Shown here: in pieces, positions 17,244-25,375 of the stretch
Layout of the letters: each line of letters begins with the position of its first letter
Position numbering within the stretch: position 1 is the stretch's first letter
DNA from: Anaerolineae bacterium
GTDB taxonomy: Bacteria > Chloroflexota > Anaerolineae > Aggregatilineales > UBA3940
DNA: 64,000 nucleotides
NCBI GenBank assembly: GCA_016926255.1
Contig: JAFGOY010000055.1
Coordinates: forward strand, 1 to 64,000
Direction: 5' to 3'
Program-made: the position numbers and the translations under genes
The notes under the pieces: model-generated
Database searches by the model: none
The model's input: only the letters and a program-made list of their open reading frames with translations
What the model was told of the DNA's origin: nothing

Positions 17244-18250
17244 GCCAGGAACAAACCAACGGCCAGGTCATCCTGCGTGTCGAAAATCTCAAGAAGTATT
17301 TCCCGATCACCAAGGGTGTTTTCAAGCAAACCGTCGGCCATGTGCGGGCGGTCGACGACGTTACACTGGAGATCAAACAGGGCGAGACGCTTGGACTGGT
17401 CGGCGAGAGCGGCTGCGGCAAATCGACGCTTGGCCGGACGATCCTGCGGCTTCACAAGCCCACCGAGGGCCGCGTCTTCTTCGAAGGCGTCGACCTTTCT
17501 GGCCTGTCCAACCGTGAATTGCGCCACTATCGCAAGCAGATGCAGATCATTTTCCAGGACCCGTTCTCGTCGCTCAACCCGCGCATGACCGTCGGCGCGA
17601 TGATCGCCGAGCCGTTGCAAATCCACGGTGTTGGCGACGGTGAGTCGCGGCGGGCAAGAGTCAACGAGCTGCTGGAGCGTGTCGGCCTCGGTCCGCTGTG
17701 CGCCGGGCGCTTCGCCCACGAATTTTCGGGCGGGCAGCGCCAGCGCATCGGCATCGCCCGCGCCCTCGCCCTGAACCCGTCCTTCATCATTGCCGACGAG
17801 CCGATTACCTCCCTCGACGTTTCGATCCAGGCACAGGTTGTCAACCTGATGGAAGACCTTCAGGATGAGCTTGGCCTCACTTACCTGTTCATCACCCACG
17901 ACCTCAGTATGGTACGTCACATCTGCGATCGTGTCGCGGTGATGTATCTGGGTAAGATCGTCGAACTGGCCGATGTTGGCGAGTTGTACAACAACCCGCA
18001 GCATCCTTATACGAAGGCGCTGCTGTCGGCCATTCCGGTGCCCGATCCAGAAGCCGAGGCGACCCGCCAGCGCACCATTCTCGAAGGTGACGTCCCGAAT
18101 CCGGCCAACCCACCCACGGGCTGCAACTTCAACACCCGCTGCCCGGTGGCAACGGAGCGCTGTTTCCGTGACGAGCCGGAACTGATTGAGTTAACGCCAA
18201 AACACTTTACTTCTTGTTTTGTTGCTGAAGAACAAATAAAGGGTGCTTAG
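17240..18250 (+). CDS. oppF: Oligopeptide/dipeptide ABC importer ATPase (OppF-type)
   Basis: About 336 residues. The second ATPase of the importer, forming a heterodimer with OppD. Walker [14 protein letters not shown], signature [13 protein letters not shown], Walker [14 protein letters not shown] and switch FITHDLSMV. The OppF hallmark [19 protein letters not shown] is near the N-terminus, and a C-terminal cysteine set ([14 protein letters not shown] and C) may again carry an Fe-S cluster. Translationally coupled to oppD by a 4-base overlap. It is followed by a 111-bp spacer holding a small hairpin and a strong ribosome-binding site for the binding-protein gene. Confidence 0.92.
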   Translation: MSQEQTNGQVILRVENLKKYFPITKGVFKQTVGHVRAVDDVTLEIKQGETLGLVGESGCGKSTLGRTILRLHKPTEGRVFFEGVDLSGLSNRELRHYRKQMQIIFQDPFSSLNPRMTVGAMIAEPLQIHGVGDGESRRARVNELLERVGLGPLCAGRFAHEFSGGQRQRIGIARALALNPSFIIADEPITSLDVSIQAQVVNLMEDLQDELGLTYLFITHDLSMVRHICDRVAVMYLGKIVELADVGELYNNPQHPYTKALLSAIPVPDPEAEATRQRTILEGDVPNPANPPTGCNFNTRCPVATERCFRDEPELIELTPKHFTSCFVAEEQIKGA

Positions 18251-18361
18251 AGCATCTGTAAGCAGACGACAAAGGAGGTGCCTATCGCCGGTTACTCAGT
18301 ATGGTAACTGTTTTGGCCAAAACGAGTTACGTTAATCTACACAAAGAGGAGAAGTTAACAG

Positions 18362-20341
18362 ATGTTTAACAAAAAGATTGCTATCTTCCTGCTCCTGCTG
18401 ACGGCTTTGCTGGTTATCTCTGGCTGCGCGCCAGTTGAACAACCGGCAGAAGAAGAGGCCGCTCCGGCAGAAGAAGGGGAAGAAATGGGGACTTACTCAG
18501 TCGAGTTTAAGAACCCCGACACGCTCACCTATCTGTCCATCGCTGAGCCTGAATCGCTTGACCCGGCAGTGACCTACGAGTCCTCCGGTATCAGCACCTT
18601 GCGCAATATCTACGATACGCTGGTCTTCTTCAAGGGCAGCGAGGTCGACGAGTTCGTCCCCATGCTGGCTACGGAGTGGGATGTCAGTGATGACGGCTTG
18701 ACCTACACCTTCCAGATCCGCGAAGGCGTCACCTTCCACGATGGTGGCACGCTTGAACCCCATGACGTGGCCTACACCTTCCAGCGCAACCTGCTCCTGG
18801 GTTGGGACTTCCTGGAAATGGGTGGCCCAATGGGTCTCTACTTCGACCCCTTCTTTAACGGTTTTGCCGATTCGTCTGAGTATGGTCTGGGCATGGGCGG
18901 CGAAGACGGCTACGGCCTGCTTGCTGCCGAAGGCATCGACGGCGACGACGTTGCCGTCTGCGAGCTGATCAAAGACACCATCTCGGCTGATGACGCCGCT
19001 GGCACAGTTACCATGAATCTGGCCTATGATGCTGGCTACTTCCCGCAGCTTCTGGCCCAGCCCTGGGCTGGTATCCAGGACATGGAGTGGATGGTCGAGC
19101 AGGGTGCCTGGGATGGCGACTGCTCCACCTGGCGTGATTGGTACGCCCCGGATGTTTCCGCTTCAACCCTCTACGACAAAGCCAACGGTACCGGCCCCTA
19201 CAAGCTCGATCACTGGACCGCCGGTGAAGAGCTGGTTCTGGCCGCCAACGAAGACTGGTGGCTCGACGAACCCCTGTGGGAAGGCTCCACAGTTGATGGC
19301 GTTCCCGCAATCAAGACCGTCGTCACCAGCGTAGTTGAGGAATGGGGCACCCGCCTGGCCTCTGTCCAGGCTGGCGATGCTGACCTGTTCGACGCGGAGA
19401 TCGCGTTCGCTTCTCAGACCGACGATATGGTCAAAGAGTGGACGGTCTATGGTGGGGAAACCACCGAGCACAACCCCAACGGTATCCTCCGTCTGGTTCA
19501 GGGCCTGCCACGGCCACAGTCCGATGACATGTTCATGAACTTCGACATCGACACCGAGGGCGGCAACTCGTGGCTCGGCTCCGGTGAACTGAACGGCATG
19601 GGCATTCCCGCCGACTTCTTCAGTGACATTCATGTTCGCAAGGCCTTCAACTACTGCTTCGACCGTGACACCTTCATTCAGGAGGTTGCTCAGGGCGAAG
19701 GCATCCCGCATCGCGGCCCGATCATCGCTGATATGATGGGCTATGATGAAAACTCCGAAATCTATGACTTCGACCTGGCGAAGTGTGAAGAAGAATTCAA
19801 GCTGGCCTGGGACGGTGCAGTCTGGGAGAACGGTTTCCAGATGACCCTGGCCTACAACTCCGGCAATGACTCCCGCCGTATCGCCAACGAAATCCTGCGT
19901 GACAATATCTCATCACTGAATGAGAACTTTGTCATCATCATCGCCGACCTGCCCTGGCCGACCTACCTGGCCGAGCGTCGTGCTGGCCGTCTGCCCGTCC
20001 ACCTCACCGGCTGGATCGAGGACTTCCATCACCCGCACAACTGGGTGCTGCCTTACATGAGCTGCCACGGTGACTTCTCCGGCGCGCAGCACTTCCCCGA
20101 AGAAATGTGCGGCCCCTGGGATGATATGATCGGCGATGCAGTGCGTCTGTCCGGGCCTGATCCGGATGCCGCCGAAGCGATCTACAAAGAGCTCCAGGCC
20201 GCCTCGATGGAGAATGCAATCGACATCTTCATCGACCAGTCGACCGGACGCCACTACGAGCAGTTGTGGATCGAAGGTTGGTACTACCATCCAATGTTCA
20301 GCGATCCGTACTATGCTTCACTTAGCAAGGTCGCTCCCTAA
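18362..20341 (+). CDS. Peptide ABC transporter substrate-binding lipoprotein (SBP_bac_5)
   Basis: About 659 residues, longer than the usual 500-550. The signal peptide ends in lipobox LVISGC (Cys about 22), so the protein is anchored by lipid outside the membrane. After an Ala/Glu-rich linker, the family-5 binding domain begins with SIAEPESLDPAVTYE, with LATEWDVSDDGLTYTF and IREGVTFHDGG typical of OppA/DppA folds. It delivers peptides to the permease pair. The start is backed by a strong site (AAAGAGGAGAAG). Hairpins lie on both sides, which fits the usual higher expression of the binding protein. The extra length includes an acidic, Gly-rich insert near residues 165-190. Confidence 0.92.
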   Translation: MFNKKIAIFLLLLTALLVISGCAPVEQPAEEEAAPAEEGEEMGTYSVEFKNPDTLTYLSIAEPESLDPAVTYESSGISTLRNIYDTLVFFKGSEVDEFVPMLATEWDVSDDGLTYTFQIREGVTFHDGGTLEPHDVAYTFQRNLLLGWDFLEMGGPMGLYFDPFFNGFADSSEYGLGMGGEDGYGLLAAEGIDGDDVAVCELIKDTISADDAAGTVTMNLAYDAGYFPQLLAQPWAGIQDMEWMVEQGAWDGDCSTWRDWYAPDVSASTLYDKANGTGPYKLDHWTAGEELVLAANEDWWLDEPLWEGSTVDGVPAIKTVVTSVVEEWGTRLASVQAGDADLFDAEIAFASQTDDMVKEWTVYGGETTEHNPNGILRLVQGLPRPQSDDMFMNFDIDTEGGNSWLGSGELNGMGIPADFFSDIHVRKAFNYCFDRDTFIQEVAQGEGIPHRGPIIADMMGYDENSEIYDFDLAKCEEEFKLAWDGAVWENGFQMTLAYNSGNDSRRIANEILRDNISSLNENFVIIIADLPWPTYLAERRAGRLPVHLTGWIEDFHHPHNWVLPYMSCHGDFSGAQHFPEEMCGPWDDMIGDAVRLSGPDPDAAEAIYKELQAASMENAIDIFIDQSTGRHYEQLWIEGWYYHPMFSDPYYASLSKVAP

Positions 20342-20366
20342 CTCGGACGGTAACGTTTAATAATGG

Positions 20367-20398
20367 GTGCCTGGGTGGTGTAAAAACCACCCAGGCAC
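20367..20398 (+). terminator. Intercistronic 13-bp hairpin after the binding-protein gene
   Basis: GTGCCTGGGTGGT pairs perfectly with ACCACCCAGGCAC around a 6-nt loop (GTAAAA). Only TTCTCT follows, so termination is probably partial. Such hairpins typically stabilise the upstream message and lower expression of downstream permeases. Confidence 0.7.
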
Positions 20399-20444
20399 TT
20401 CTCTGCCACCCTGCGCCCATTACCGGAATAGTTGGAGAAGTTTT

Positions 20445-21527
20445 ATGCTGACTTACATCACAAGACGTTTATTGCAGCTTCCGATCATCCTGTTCGGTGT
20501 GACGCTGCTTATCTTTGCCATGTTGATGCTGCTCACGCCTTACGAGCGGCTTGGGCTTTATGTCCCCGACCGCCCCGAACGCGGCGACATCGAAGGCATC
20601 ATTGACCACTACGGGCTGAACGACCCGATCCCGGTTCAATATGCCCGTTGGCTCCTGGGCGATGATTACCTGGGTACGAAAGAGGTCCCGGAGCAGGAGA
20701 TGCGCTCGCGCGGCGTGCTGCGCGGCGATCTGGGTTTCTCGTTCCGCGGGCACCAGCCGGTTGCCTCCGCCCTCATGCAGTATCTACCGGCCACATTGGA
20801 ATTGACCCTCTGGTCAGCCTTCCCGGTGCTTGGCATCGGGATTCAACTGGGGGTCTGGTCGGCGGTCAACCATGACAAGCTGCAAGACCATGTCCTGCGG
20901 GTTTTCAGCATCATCGGTTGGTCCTTCCCGACTTATGTTTTTGGCCTGCTCGTCCTGATGATCTTCTACGCCAAGTGGGACATTTTCCCCGCCGGGCGAA
21001 TATCGGAGGTCTTCAAACGTATCATCGAGGACCCGCTGTTGTATACACAATACACCGGCATGTATTCCGTCGATTCGCTGCTCAACGGCAGGCTGGATGT
21101 CTTCATCGACGCCATCCGTCACCTTGTGCTGCCCGTCATCACACTTTCTTACCTGTGGTGGGCGCAGATTTTGCGCGTCACGCGCTCCTCGATGCTTGAG
21201 GCGCTCCGCCAGGACTACGTGACGACGGCTCGCGCCAAGGGGCTGCCCGAACGGGTGGTGATCAACAAGCACGTCAAACGGAACGCCCTGATCCCGGTCG
21301 CCACGATTGGTGGCCTGGTGATCATCGGCTTGATGAGCGGTGTGGTGATCACCGAGACGGTGTTCAACATTCGCGGGTTGGGCTATTTCTTTGCCGACTC
21401 GGCCCTCAACCTCGACGTGATCTCCGTCCTTGGCTTCACCCTCTTCTATGCCGTCCTGGTTGTGGTCGGCAACCTCGCCGCCGATATTCTGTATGCGTTC
21501 CTTGATCCAAGGGTGAGATACACATGA
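20445..21527 (+). CDS. oppB: Oligopeptide/dipeptide ABC importer permease (OppB/DppB-type)
   Basis: About 360 residues. The ATG at 20445 has GGAGAAG 4-5 bases upstream and gives the classic N-terminus MLTYITRRLLQLPIILFGV; an upstream in-frame start would place the hairpin inside the gene and is rejected. TM1, a periplasmic loop enlarged by about 35 residues around DDYLGTKEVPEQE, then the BPD_transp_1 domain with the EAA loop (ALRQDYVTTARAKGLPERVV). It ends RVRYT and overlaps the next gene by 4 bases. It forms the membrane channel with the OppC-type permease. Confidence 0.92.
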   Translation: MLTYITRRLLQLPIILFGVTLLIFAMLMLLTPYERLGLYVPDRPERGDIEGIIDHYGLNDPIPVQYARWLLGDDYLGTKEVPEQEMRSRGVLRGDLGFSFRGHQPVASALMQYLPATLELTLWSAFPVLGIGIQLGVWSAVNHDKLQDHVLRVFSIIGWSFPTYVFGLLVLMIFYAKWDIFPAGRISEVFKRIIEDPLLYTQYTGMYSVDSLLNGRLDVFIDAIRHLVLPVITLSYLWWAQILRVTRSSMLEALRQDYVTTARAKGLPERVVINKHVKRNALIPVATIGGLVIIGLMSGVVITETVFNIRGLGYFFADSALNLDVISVLGFTLFYAVLVVVGNLAADILYAFLDPRVRYT

Positions 21528-22486
21528 CCGAACAGGCACCCACACTAACTACTTCAGAGCAGGCCGAAGAAGAACGCCGTTTCCTCGGCATTTATATTGA
21601 CGACCGGACGCGCTACATCATCCGCCAATTCTTTACCCGGCCCACTTCGCTGGTCGGGATCGTGCTGGTGGCTTTCTTCATTGTGATTGCAATTGCTGCG
21701 CCGTTGCTGGCCCCACCCGCCAATCCCAATGACCCGATGATCATCCCCCACGATGGCTACCGATCCGAACCGCAGGCACCCAGTGCCGAGCATCCCTTCG
21801 GTACCACCGAGCGCCAGTACGATGTCTACTACGGGGTGATCTGGGGCACGCGCACCGCGTTCCGCGTTGGCCTGATCATCACCTTCGCGACGATGGCGAT
21901 TGGTATCCTGTTTGGGTCGCTGGCGGCCTACTACGGCGGTGCCCTCGACGACATCCTGATGCGCATCGTCGAGATCATCCAGGCGTTCCCCTTCCTGCTT
22001 GCCGCGCTGACTCTCGCCTCGGTGCTCCGCACTCGGATCGGCACCAGTCTGGTCGCTGGGATGATCGCCCTGATCGCGTTTGGCTGGCCGCAGTACGCCC
22101 GCCTGATCCGGGGTGATATCCTGGCTGTCAAAGAGCGTGACTATGTGCAGGCGGCCCGCGCGTTGGGTGCCAGCGACATGCGCATCCTGATCCGCCACAT
22201 CATCCCCAACGCCATCTTCCCGACGCTCGTTATCGCCTCGATGGACATCGGCACCTATGTGCTGACCTTCGCCTCGTTGAGCTTCCTGGGGTTGGGCGCA
22301 GAGCCGGGCTATGCCGACTGGGGGCAGATGATCAGCTTTGCCCGCAACTGGATTCCCTCGCTGTCGACCTACCCGCACATCCTGCTGTATCCGGGGATGG
22401 CGATCCTGCTCTTTGTGCTGGGCTGGAACCTGATCGGCGATGCCTTCCGCGACATCATCGACCCCCGCCTTGCCGGAACGCGTTAA
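21524..22486 (+). CDS. oppC: Oligopeptide/dipeptide ABC importer permease (OppC/DppC-type)
   Basis: About 320 residues. N-terminal cytoplasmic stretch, TM1 (GIVLVAFFIVIAIAAPLLAPP), the HPFGTTERQYDVYYGVIWGTR segment typical of OppC, then the BPD_transp_1 domain with EAA loop (KERDYVQAARALGASDMRIL). Ends with FRDIIDPRLAGTR, the usual OppC tail. Translationally coupled to oppB through ATGA. Last gene of the operon; a hairpin repeat and a strong terminator follow. Confidence 0.93.
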   Translation: MTEQAPTLTTSEQAEEERRFLGIYIDDRTRYIIRQFFTRPTSLVGIVLVAFFIVIAIAAPLLAPPANPNDPMIIPHDGYRSEPQAPSAEHPFGTTERQYDVYYGVIWGTRTAFRVGLIITFATMAIGILFGSLAAYYGGALDDILMRIVEIIQAFPFLLAALTLASVLRTRIGTSLVAGMIALIAFGWPQYARLIRGDILAVKERDYVQAARALGASDMRILIRHIIPNAIFPTLVIASMDIGTYVLTFASLSFLGLGAEPGYADWGQMISFARNWIPSLSTYPHILLYPGMAILLFVLGWNLIGDAFRDIIDPRLAGTR

Positions 22487-22501
22487 GCAAAAACTTTTCC
22501 A

Positions 22502-22536
22502 CCTATGCGATATGAGCGCAGCGAATTTTGCATAGG
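22502..22536. repeat. CTATGCG hairpin repeat, copy with compensatory stem change
   Basis: CCTATGCGATAT pairs with AATTTTGCATAGG. Compared with 13361-13396, the stem bases CC/GG have become GC/GC on both arms, so pairing is kept. It lies 16 bases after the oppC stop codon. Confidence 0.7.
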
Positions 22537-22550
22537 TTTCTTTGGGCGCA

Positions 22551-22590
22551 AAAGCGCGAGAGGGATGGTTTCCTCTCGCGCTTTTCTATT
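22551..22590 (+). terminator. Intrinsic terminator of the peptide importer operon
   Basis: AAAGCGCGAGAGG pairs perfectly with CCTCTCGCGCTTT around GATGGTTT and runs into TTTCTATTTCTCTTT. It serves the plus-strand operon; the convergent gene ends at 22611. Confidence 0.88.
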
Positions 22591-22610
22591 TCTCTTTACC
22601 TGTACAGACT

Positions 22611-23072
22611 TTATCTACAGGCCATGATCAACCCCTGCCGCTCGAAAAAACCGGTCGACGTACACCAGTGGATGACCAGTTTTTGCCCCTCTTTTGTGAA
22701 CCAGTCCTTTTCGATATCGGCATGGCACTTCTCACCCTTGCCCTGGCGGGCGTGGTGACAGTATCGACATTCCAGCGGTTGAATACCCGTGCCGTACAGT
22801 TCGCAGAGATTGTCTTTCAGGAAAGTGCATCCCATAGGGGTAAAAAATTGCAGGGCAAGATTCCCCTCGCAGCCTTTGAAGGCAGGCGCGAGAACGCCAA
22901 AAGTATATTCCGGCGACATTTCGAGCATCATTCGACCGGCATAACCGGCCTCGATTGCCCGCGCCGCCTCCTCGACCGTCCACCAGCCGGGACGCTTGCA
23001 GTAGCTCAGGCAGATGTCGCACGAGCATGGTTTCGATGGTGGGTATTTCCTGGCGAGATCGATGCTGCTCAT
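22611..23072 (-). CDS. Conserved Cys-rich protein, unknown function
   Basis: About 153 residues, no signal peptide or membrane segment. Nine or more cysteines in ordered motifs: CSCDICLSYCKRPGWW near the N-terminus, CEGN, GCTFLKDNLCELYG, CRYCHH and KCHADIEKDW. I recognise this as a widespread hypothetical family in bacteria and archaea that recalls the YkgJ-type zinc or iron-sulfur proteins; no activity is established. The motif LEMSPEYTFGVLAPAFKGC is highly conserved in that family. It is followed upstream, 17 bases away, by the small gene at 23090, suggesting a two-gene operon. Confidence 0.75.
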   Translation of the reverse strand: MSSIDLARKYPPSKPCSCDICLSYCKRPGWWTVEEAARAIEAGYAGRMMLEMSPEYTFGVLAPAFKGCEGNLALQFFTPMGCTFLKDNLCELYGTGIQPLECRYCHHARQGKGEKCHADIEKDWFTKEGQKLVIHWCTSTGFFERQGLIMACR

Positions 23073-23089
23073 CGGACTGACTTACCGGC

Positions 23090-23290
23090 CTACCCGAATT
23101 TATAACCGACCCTGGTCTTGGTGATCCGCCAGCCGGTTTCCGAAGGAATCGATTCGATGCGTGATACACGGAAGATCGCCAGTATCAGCCCCAGCAGGAC
23201 GATAATCACCCCGCGCAGAGCCAGTACTCCGATCCGGCGCACGACATGGCTGTCAGCTTCCTTTTTATTGAGCGCTGCCCTTCTACGCAT
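23090..23290 (-). CDS. Small single-TM protein, unknown
   Basis: About 66 residues from ATG 23290, chosen because GAGGAG lies 8 bases upstream; the longer in-frame start at 23350 lacks this. A basic N-terminus (MRRRAALNKKEAD) precedes one membrane helix (VLALRGVIIVLLGLILAIF), followed by a short tail with SETGWRITKTRVGYKF. I do not recognise the family. The small spacing to the Cys-rich gene suggests co-transcription. Confidence 0.6.
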   Translation of the reverse strand: MRRRAALNKKEADSHVVRRIGVLALRGVIIVLLGLILAIFRVSRIESIPSETGWRITKTRVGYKFG

Positions 23291-23448
23291 AAATTTTCTC
23301 CTCAACCACCCGATTAGAATTGCTGCCGCGTTGCACAATCTTCTACGCAAAGACTCAATTAAAGTTCCAGCCCGTCAGGATGCGTTACAATAATAATAAC
23401 ACGGAGACGAGCGATTCGTCTCCGTCGATTTGTGAAAGAGAGGTCCCC

Positions 23449-24399
23449 ATGTCCTACCCGCTGATCCGCCACCCGGATCGGTTCACCTGGGATTTCTGGT
23501 ATCATTTCGACCCGGACGAGCAGGTTTTTCACCTGCTTTATCTCAACGCCGACCCCGCGCTGGTGCCTGGCGACAGGCACCACAACGCGGCGCAGGTGGG
23601 CTATGCCATCACCCGCGATTTCACATCGATTGACTGGATCGACGACGACGTTTTCCACGCCCGCAAAGATGGCTGGGACAACAGGGCGATCTGGTCGGGG
23701 GACGTGATCAGCACGCGTGATGGCTGCGTGATGTTCTACACCTCGCGTGATGGCGATCAGGATGACGGCATGACCCAGCAGGTCGGGATCGCGGTGTCGC
23801 AGGATTTCCGCACCTGGGAAAGAGTCGAGGGATTCCGCCTTGCCGCCGACCCCGCCTTCTACGAGGTTCGATCCGTCGAAGGCGACGCGATGGCCCACGC
23901 ATGGCGCGATCCTTTCCTGTTTCGGGACGGCGGCGATAGTTATATGGTCATCGTCGCCAACAGCCGGTCGCAGCCGCTCAGGCATAAGGGATCGGTAGGG
24001 CTGCTGAGATCGGTCGATGGATCGTTGACGCGATGGGAAGCGCTGCCGCCTGCTTTTTCGCCGGGAACGTTCAGCCAGTGCGAAGTCCCTCAGGTCTACC
24101 GGAAAGACGGGCGGCTGGTGGTGGTCTTTTCATGCCTGGGGCGGTTCTGCTTCGACGCGGAAACGGGTGGGCTGCACGCGGCAGTCGGGCCGCCGGTCGG
24201 GGAGATCGATGCGGGCTTCGATGCCCCGGCGCAGGTGATCCTCCCTGAATCGGAAGGACTGTACGCCGCGCGGGTAATCCCCGAACTGGGCGGCGACATC
24301 GTCGGCTTCGATCTCAGGCTGGGCGGGCTGCGCCGCGTCCCGGCGCAGACGGGTTACCAGCATGTCGACCGCGATTTTTCGATGATTGGCATTGATTAG
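23449..24399 (+). CDS. GH32/68-like five-bladed beta-propeller protein
   Basis: About 316 residues from ATG 23449 (GAGAGG 5-6 bases upstream); earlier in-frame codons give a low-complexity N-terminus and are rejected. No signal peptide, so probably cytoplasmic. The motif order matches clan GH-J (families 32 and 68): an early Asp in FTWDFWYHFDPDEQVFHLLY where the nucleophile sits, HAWRDPFLF for the RDP transition-state motif, and SQCEVPQV where the acid/base Glu of the ECP motif would lie. GH-J enzymes act on fructosides; activity here is unproven because the first motif departs from NDPNG. The ketopantoate reductase-like gene follows 18 bases later. Confidence 0.65.
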   Translation: MSYPLIRHPDRFTWDFWYHFDPDEQVFHLLYLNADPALVPGDRHHNAAQVGYAITRDFTSIDWIDDDVFHARKDGWDNRAIWSGDVISTRDGCVMFYTSRDGDQDDGMTQQVGIAVSQDFRTWERVEGFRLAADPAFYEVRSVEGDAMAHAWRDPFLFRDGGDSYMVIVANSRSQPLRHKGSVGLLRSVDGSLTRWEALPPAFSPGTFSQCEVPQVYRKDGRLVVVFSCLGRFCFDAETGGLHAAVGPPVGEIDAGFDAPAQVILPESEGLYAARVIPELGGDIVGFDLRLGGLRRVPAQTGYQHVDRDFSMIGID

Positions 24400-24417
24400 T
24401 CAGATAGGAAAGGTTCA

Positions 24418-25329
24418 GTGACAGAAAATCCAAACGTAGCGATTTTAGGTGCGGGCGCGCTCGGCGCGATGTACGCCGCCAGTTTTTACGATGCCGGTAT
24501 ACCGGTCGGGTTCATTGCACGCGGGGATCGATACAACCGGCTCAAAGCCGGTGGATTGGTGATCAACGAGAAGGCATACACGATCCCCGTCTACGATCCC
24601 GATCATGCACCCGGCCCCGCCGACCTGATCATCGTGGCGCTGAAGGATCAACACCTGCGCGGGGCGGCTGCCGACCTCGCCCCGTTTGTCGGCGCGGAGA
24701 CGCAGATCATCTCGGTGATGAACGGGCTGGGCAGCGAGGAAGTGATCGGCGAGGCGGTTGGCCCCGACAGGGTGCTGTACTGCATCGCGCTGGGGATGGA
24801 CGCAGTGCGGGAGGACAGCGCGATCAGCTACGCGCATGTCGGCAAGCTGGTGTTCGGCGAGGCCCGCAACGACTCGATCAGCGGGCGGGTGCGGCGCGTC
24901 CAGGCGATCCTCGACCGGGCAGGGCTGGCCCACGAAACCCCGCCGGACATGATCAAGATGCTGTGGTGGAAGTTCATGATCAACGTGGGGATGAATCAAC
25001 TGACCGGGGCGCTCGGTGCGCCTTACGGCGTCGTGCAGACCTCGCCCGATGCCCAGGCATTGATGGAGGCGCTGATGGGCGAGGTGATCGCGCTGGCGCA
25101 GGCGGTGGGCGTCGATCTGAGCGAACAGGATATTCAGAACTGGTACCCGGTGATGAACAGCCTCTCCCCCGATGGCAAGACCTCGCTTTTGCAGGATATC
25201 GAGGCGGGGCGCAAAACCGAAGTCGGGATTTTCGGCGGCAAAGTGCTCGAACTGGGCCGCGAATACGGGATCGATACGCCGGTCAACGAGACGTTCTACC
25301 GGATCGTGCGGGTGCTGGAAGGCGGGTAA
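24418..25329 (+). CDS. 2-dehydropantoate 2-reductase family protein
   Basis: About 303 residues. GTG start at 24418 with AGGAAAGG upstream. Rossmann motif ILGAGALGAMYA at the N-terminus, the NADPH-binding region, and the C-terminal helical domain with the catalytic-lysine segment MLWWKFMINVGMNQLTGAL. The family reduces ketopantoate to pantoate in coenzyme A synthesis, but many members act on other 2-oxo acids, and no other pan gene is adjacent; the symbol panE is therefore not assigned. The C-terminal EVGIFGGKVLELGREYGIDTP is typical of the family. Confidence 0.85.
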   Translation: MTENPNVAILGAGALGAMYAASFYDAGIPVGFIARGDRYNRLKAGGLVINEKAYTIPVYDPDHAPGPADLIIVALKDQHLRGAAADLAPFVGAETQIISVMNGLGSEEVIGEAVGPDRVLYCIALGMDAVREDSAISYAHVGKLVFGEARNDSISGRVRRVQAILDRAGLAHETPPDMIKMLWWKFMINVGMNQLTGALGAPYGVVQTSPDAQALMEALMGEVIALAQAVGVDLSEQDIQNWYPVMNSLSPDGKTSLLQDIEAGRKTEVGIFGGKVLELGREYGIDTPVNETFYRIVRVLEGG

Positions 25330-25354
25330 TGTGGGGCGCAGCCAAAACTCCTGT

Positions 25355-25375
25355 TTATCAGCCGAAGGCTGATAA
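25355..25375. other. Perfect hairpin between convergent genes
   Basis: TTATCAGCC pairs with GGCTGATAA around GAA. It overlaps the stop codon of the restriction-modification gene. No U-run on either strand, so terminator function is doubtful; it may block the 3' ends of both transcripts. Confidence 0.5.
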
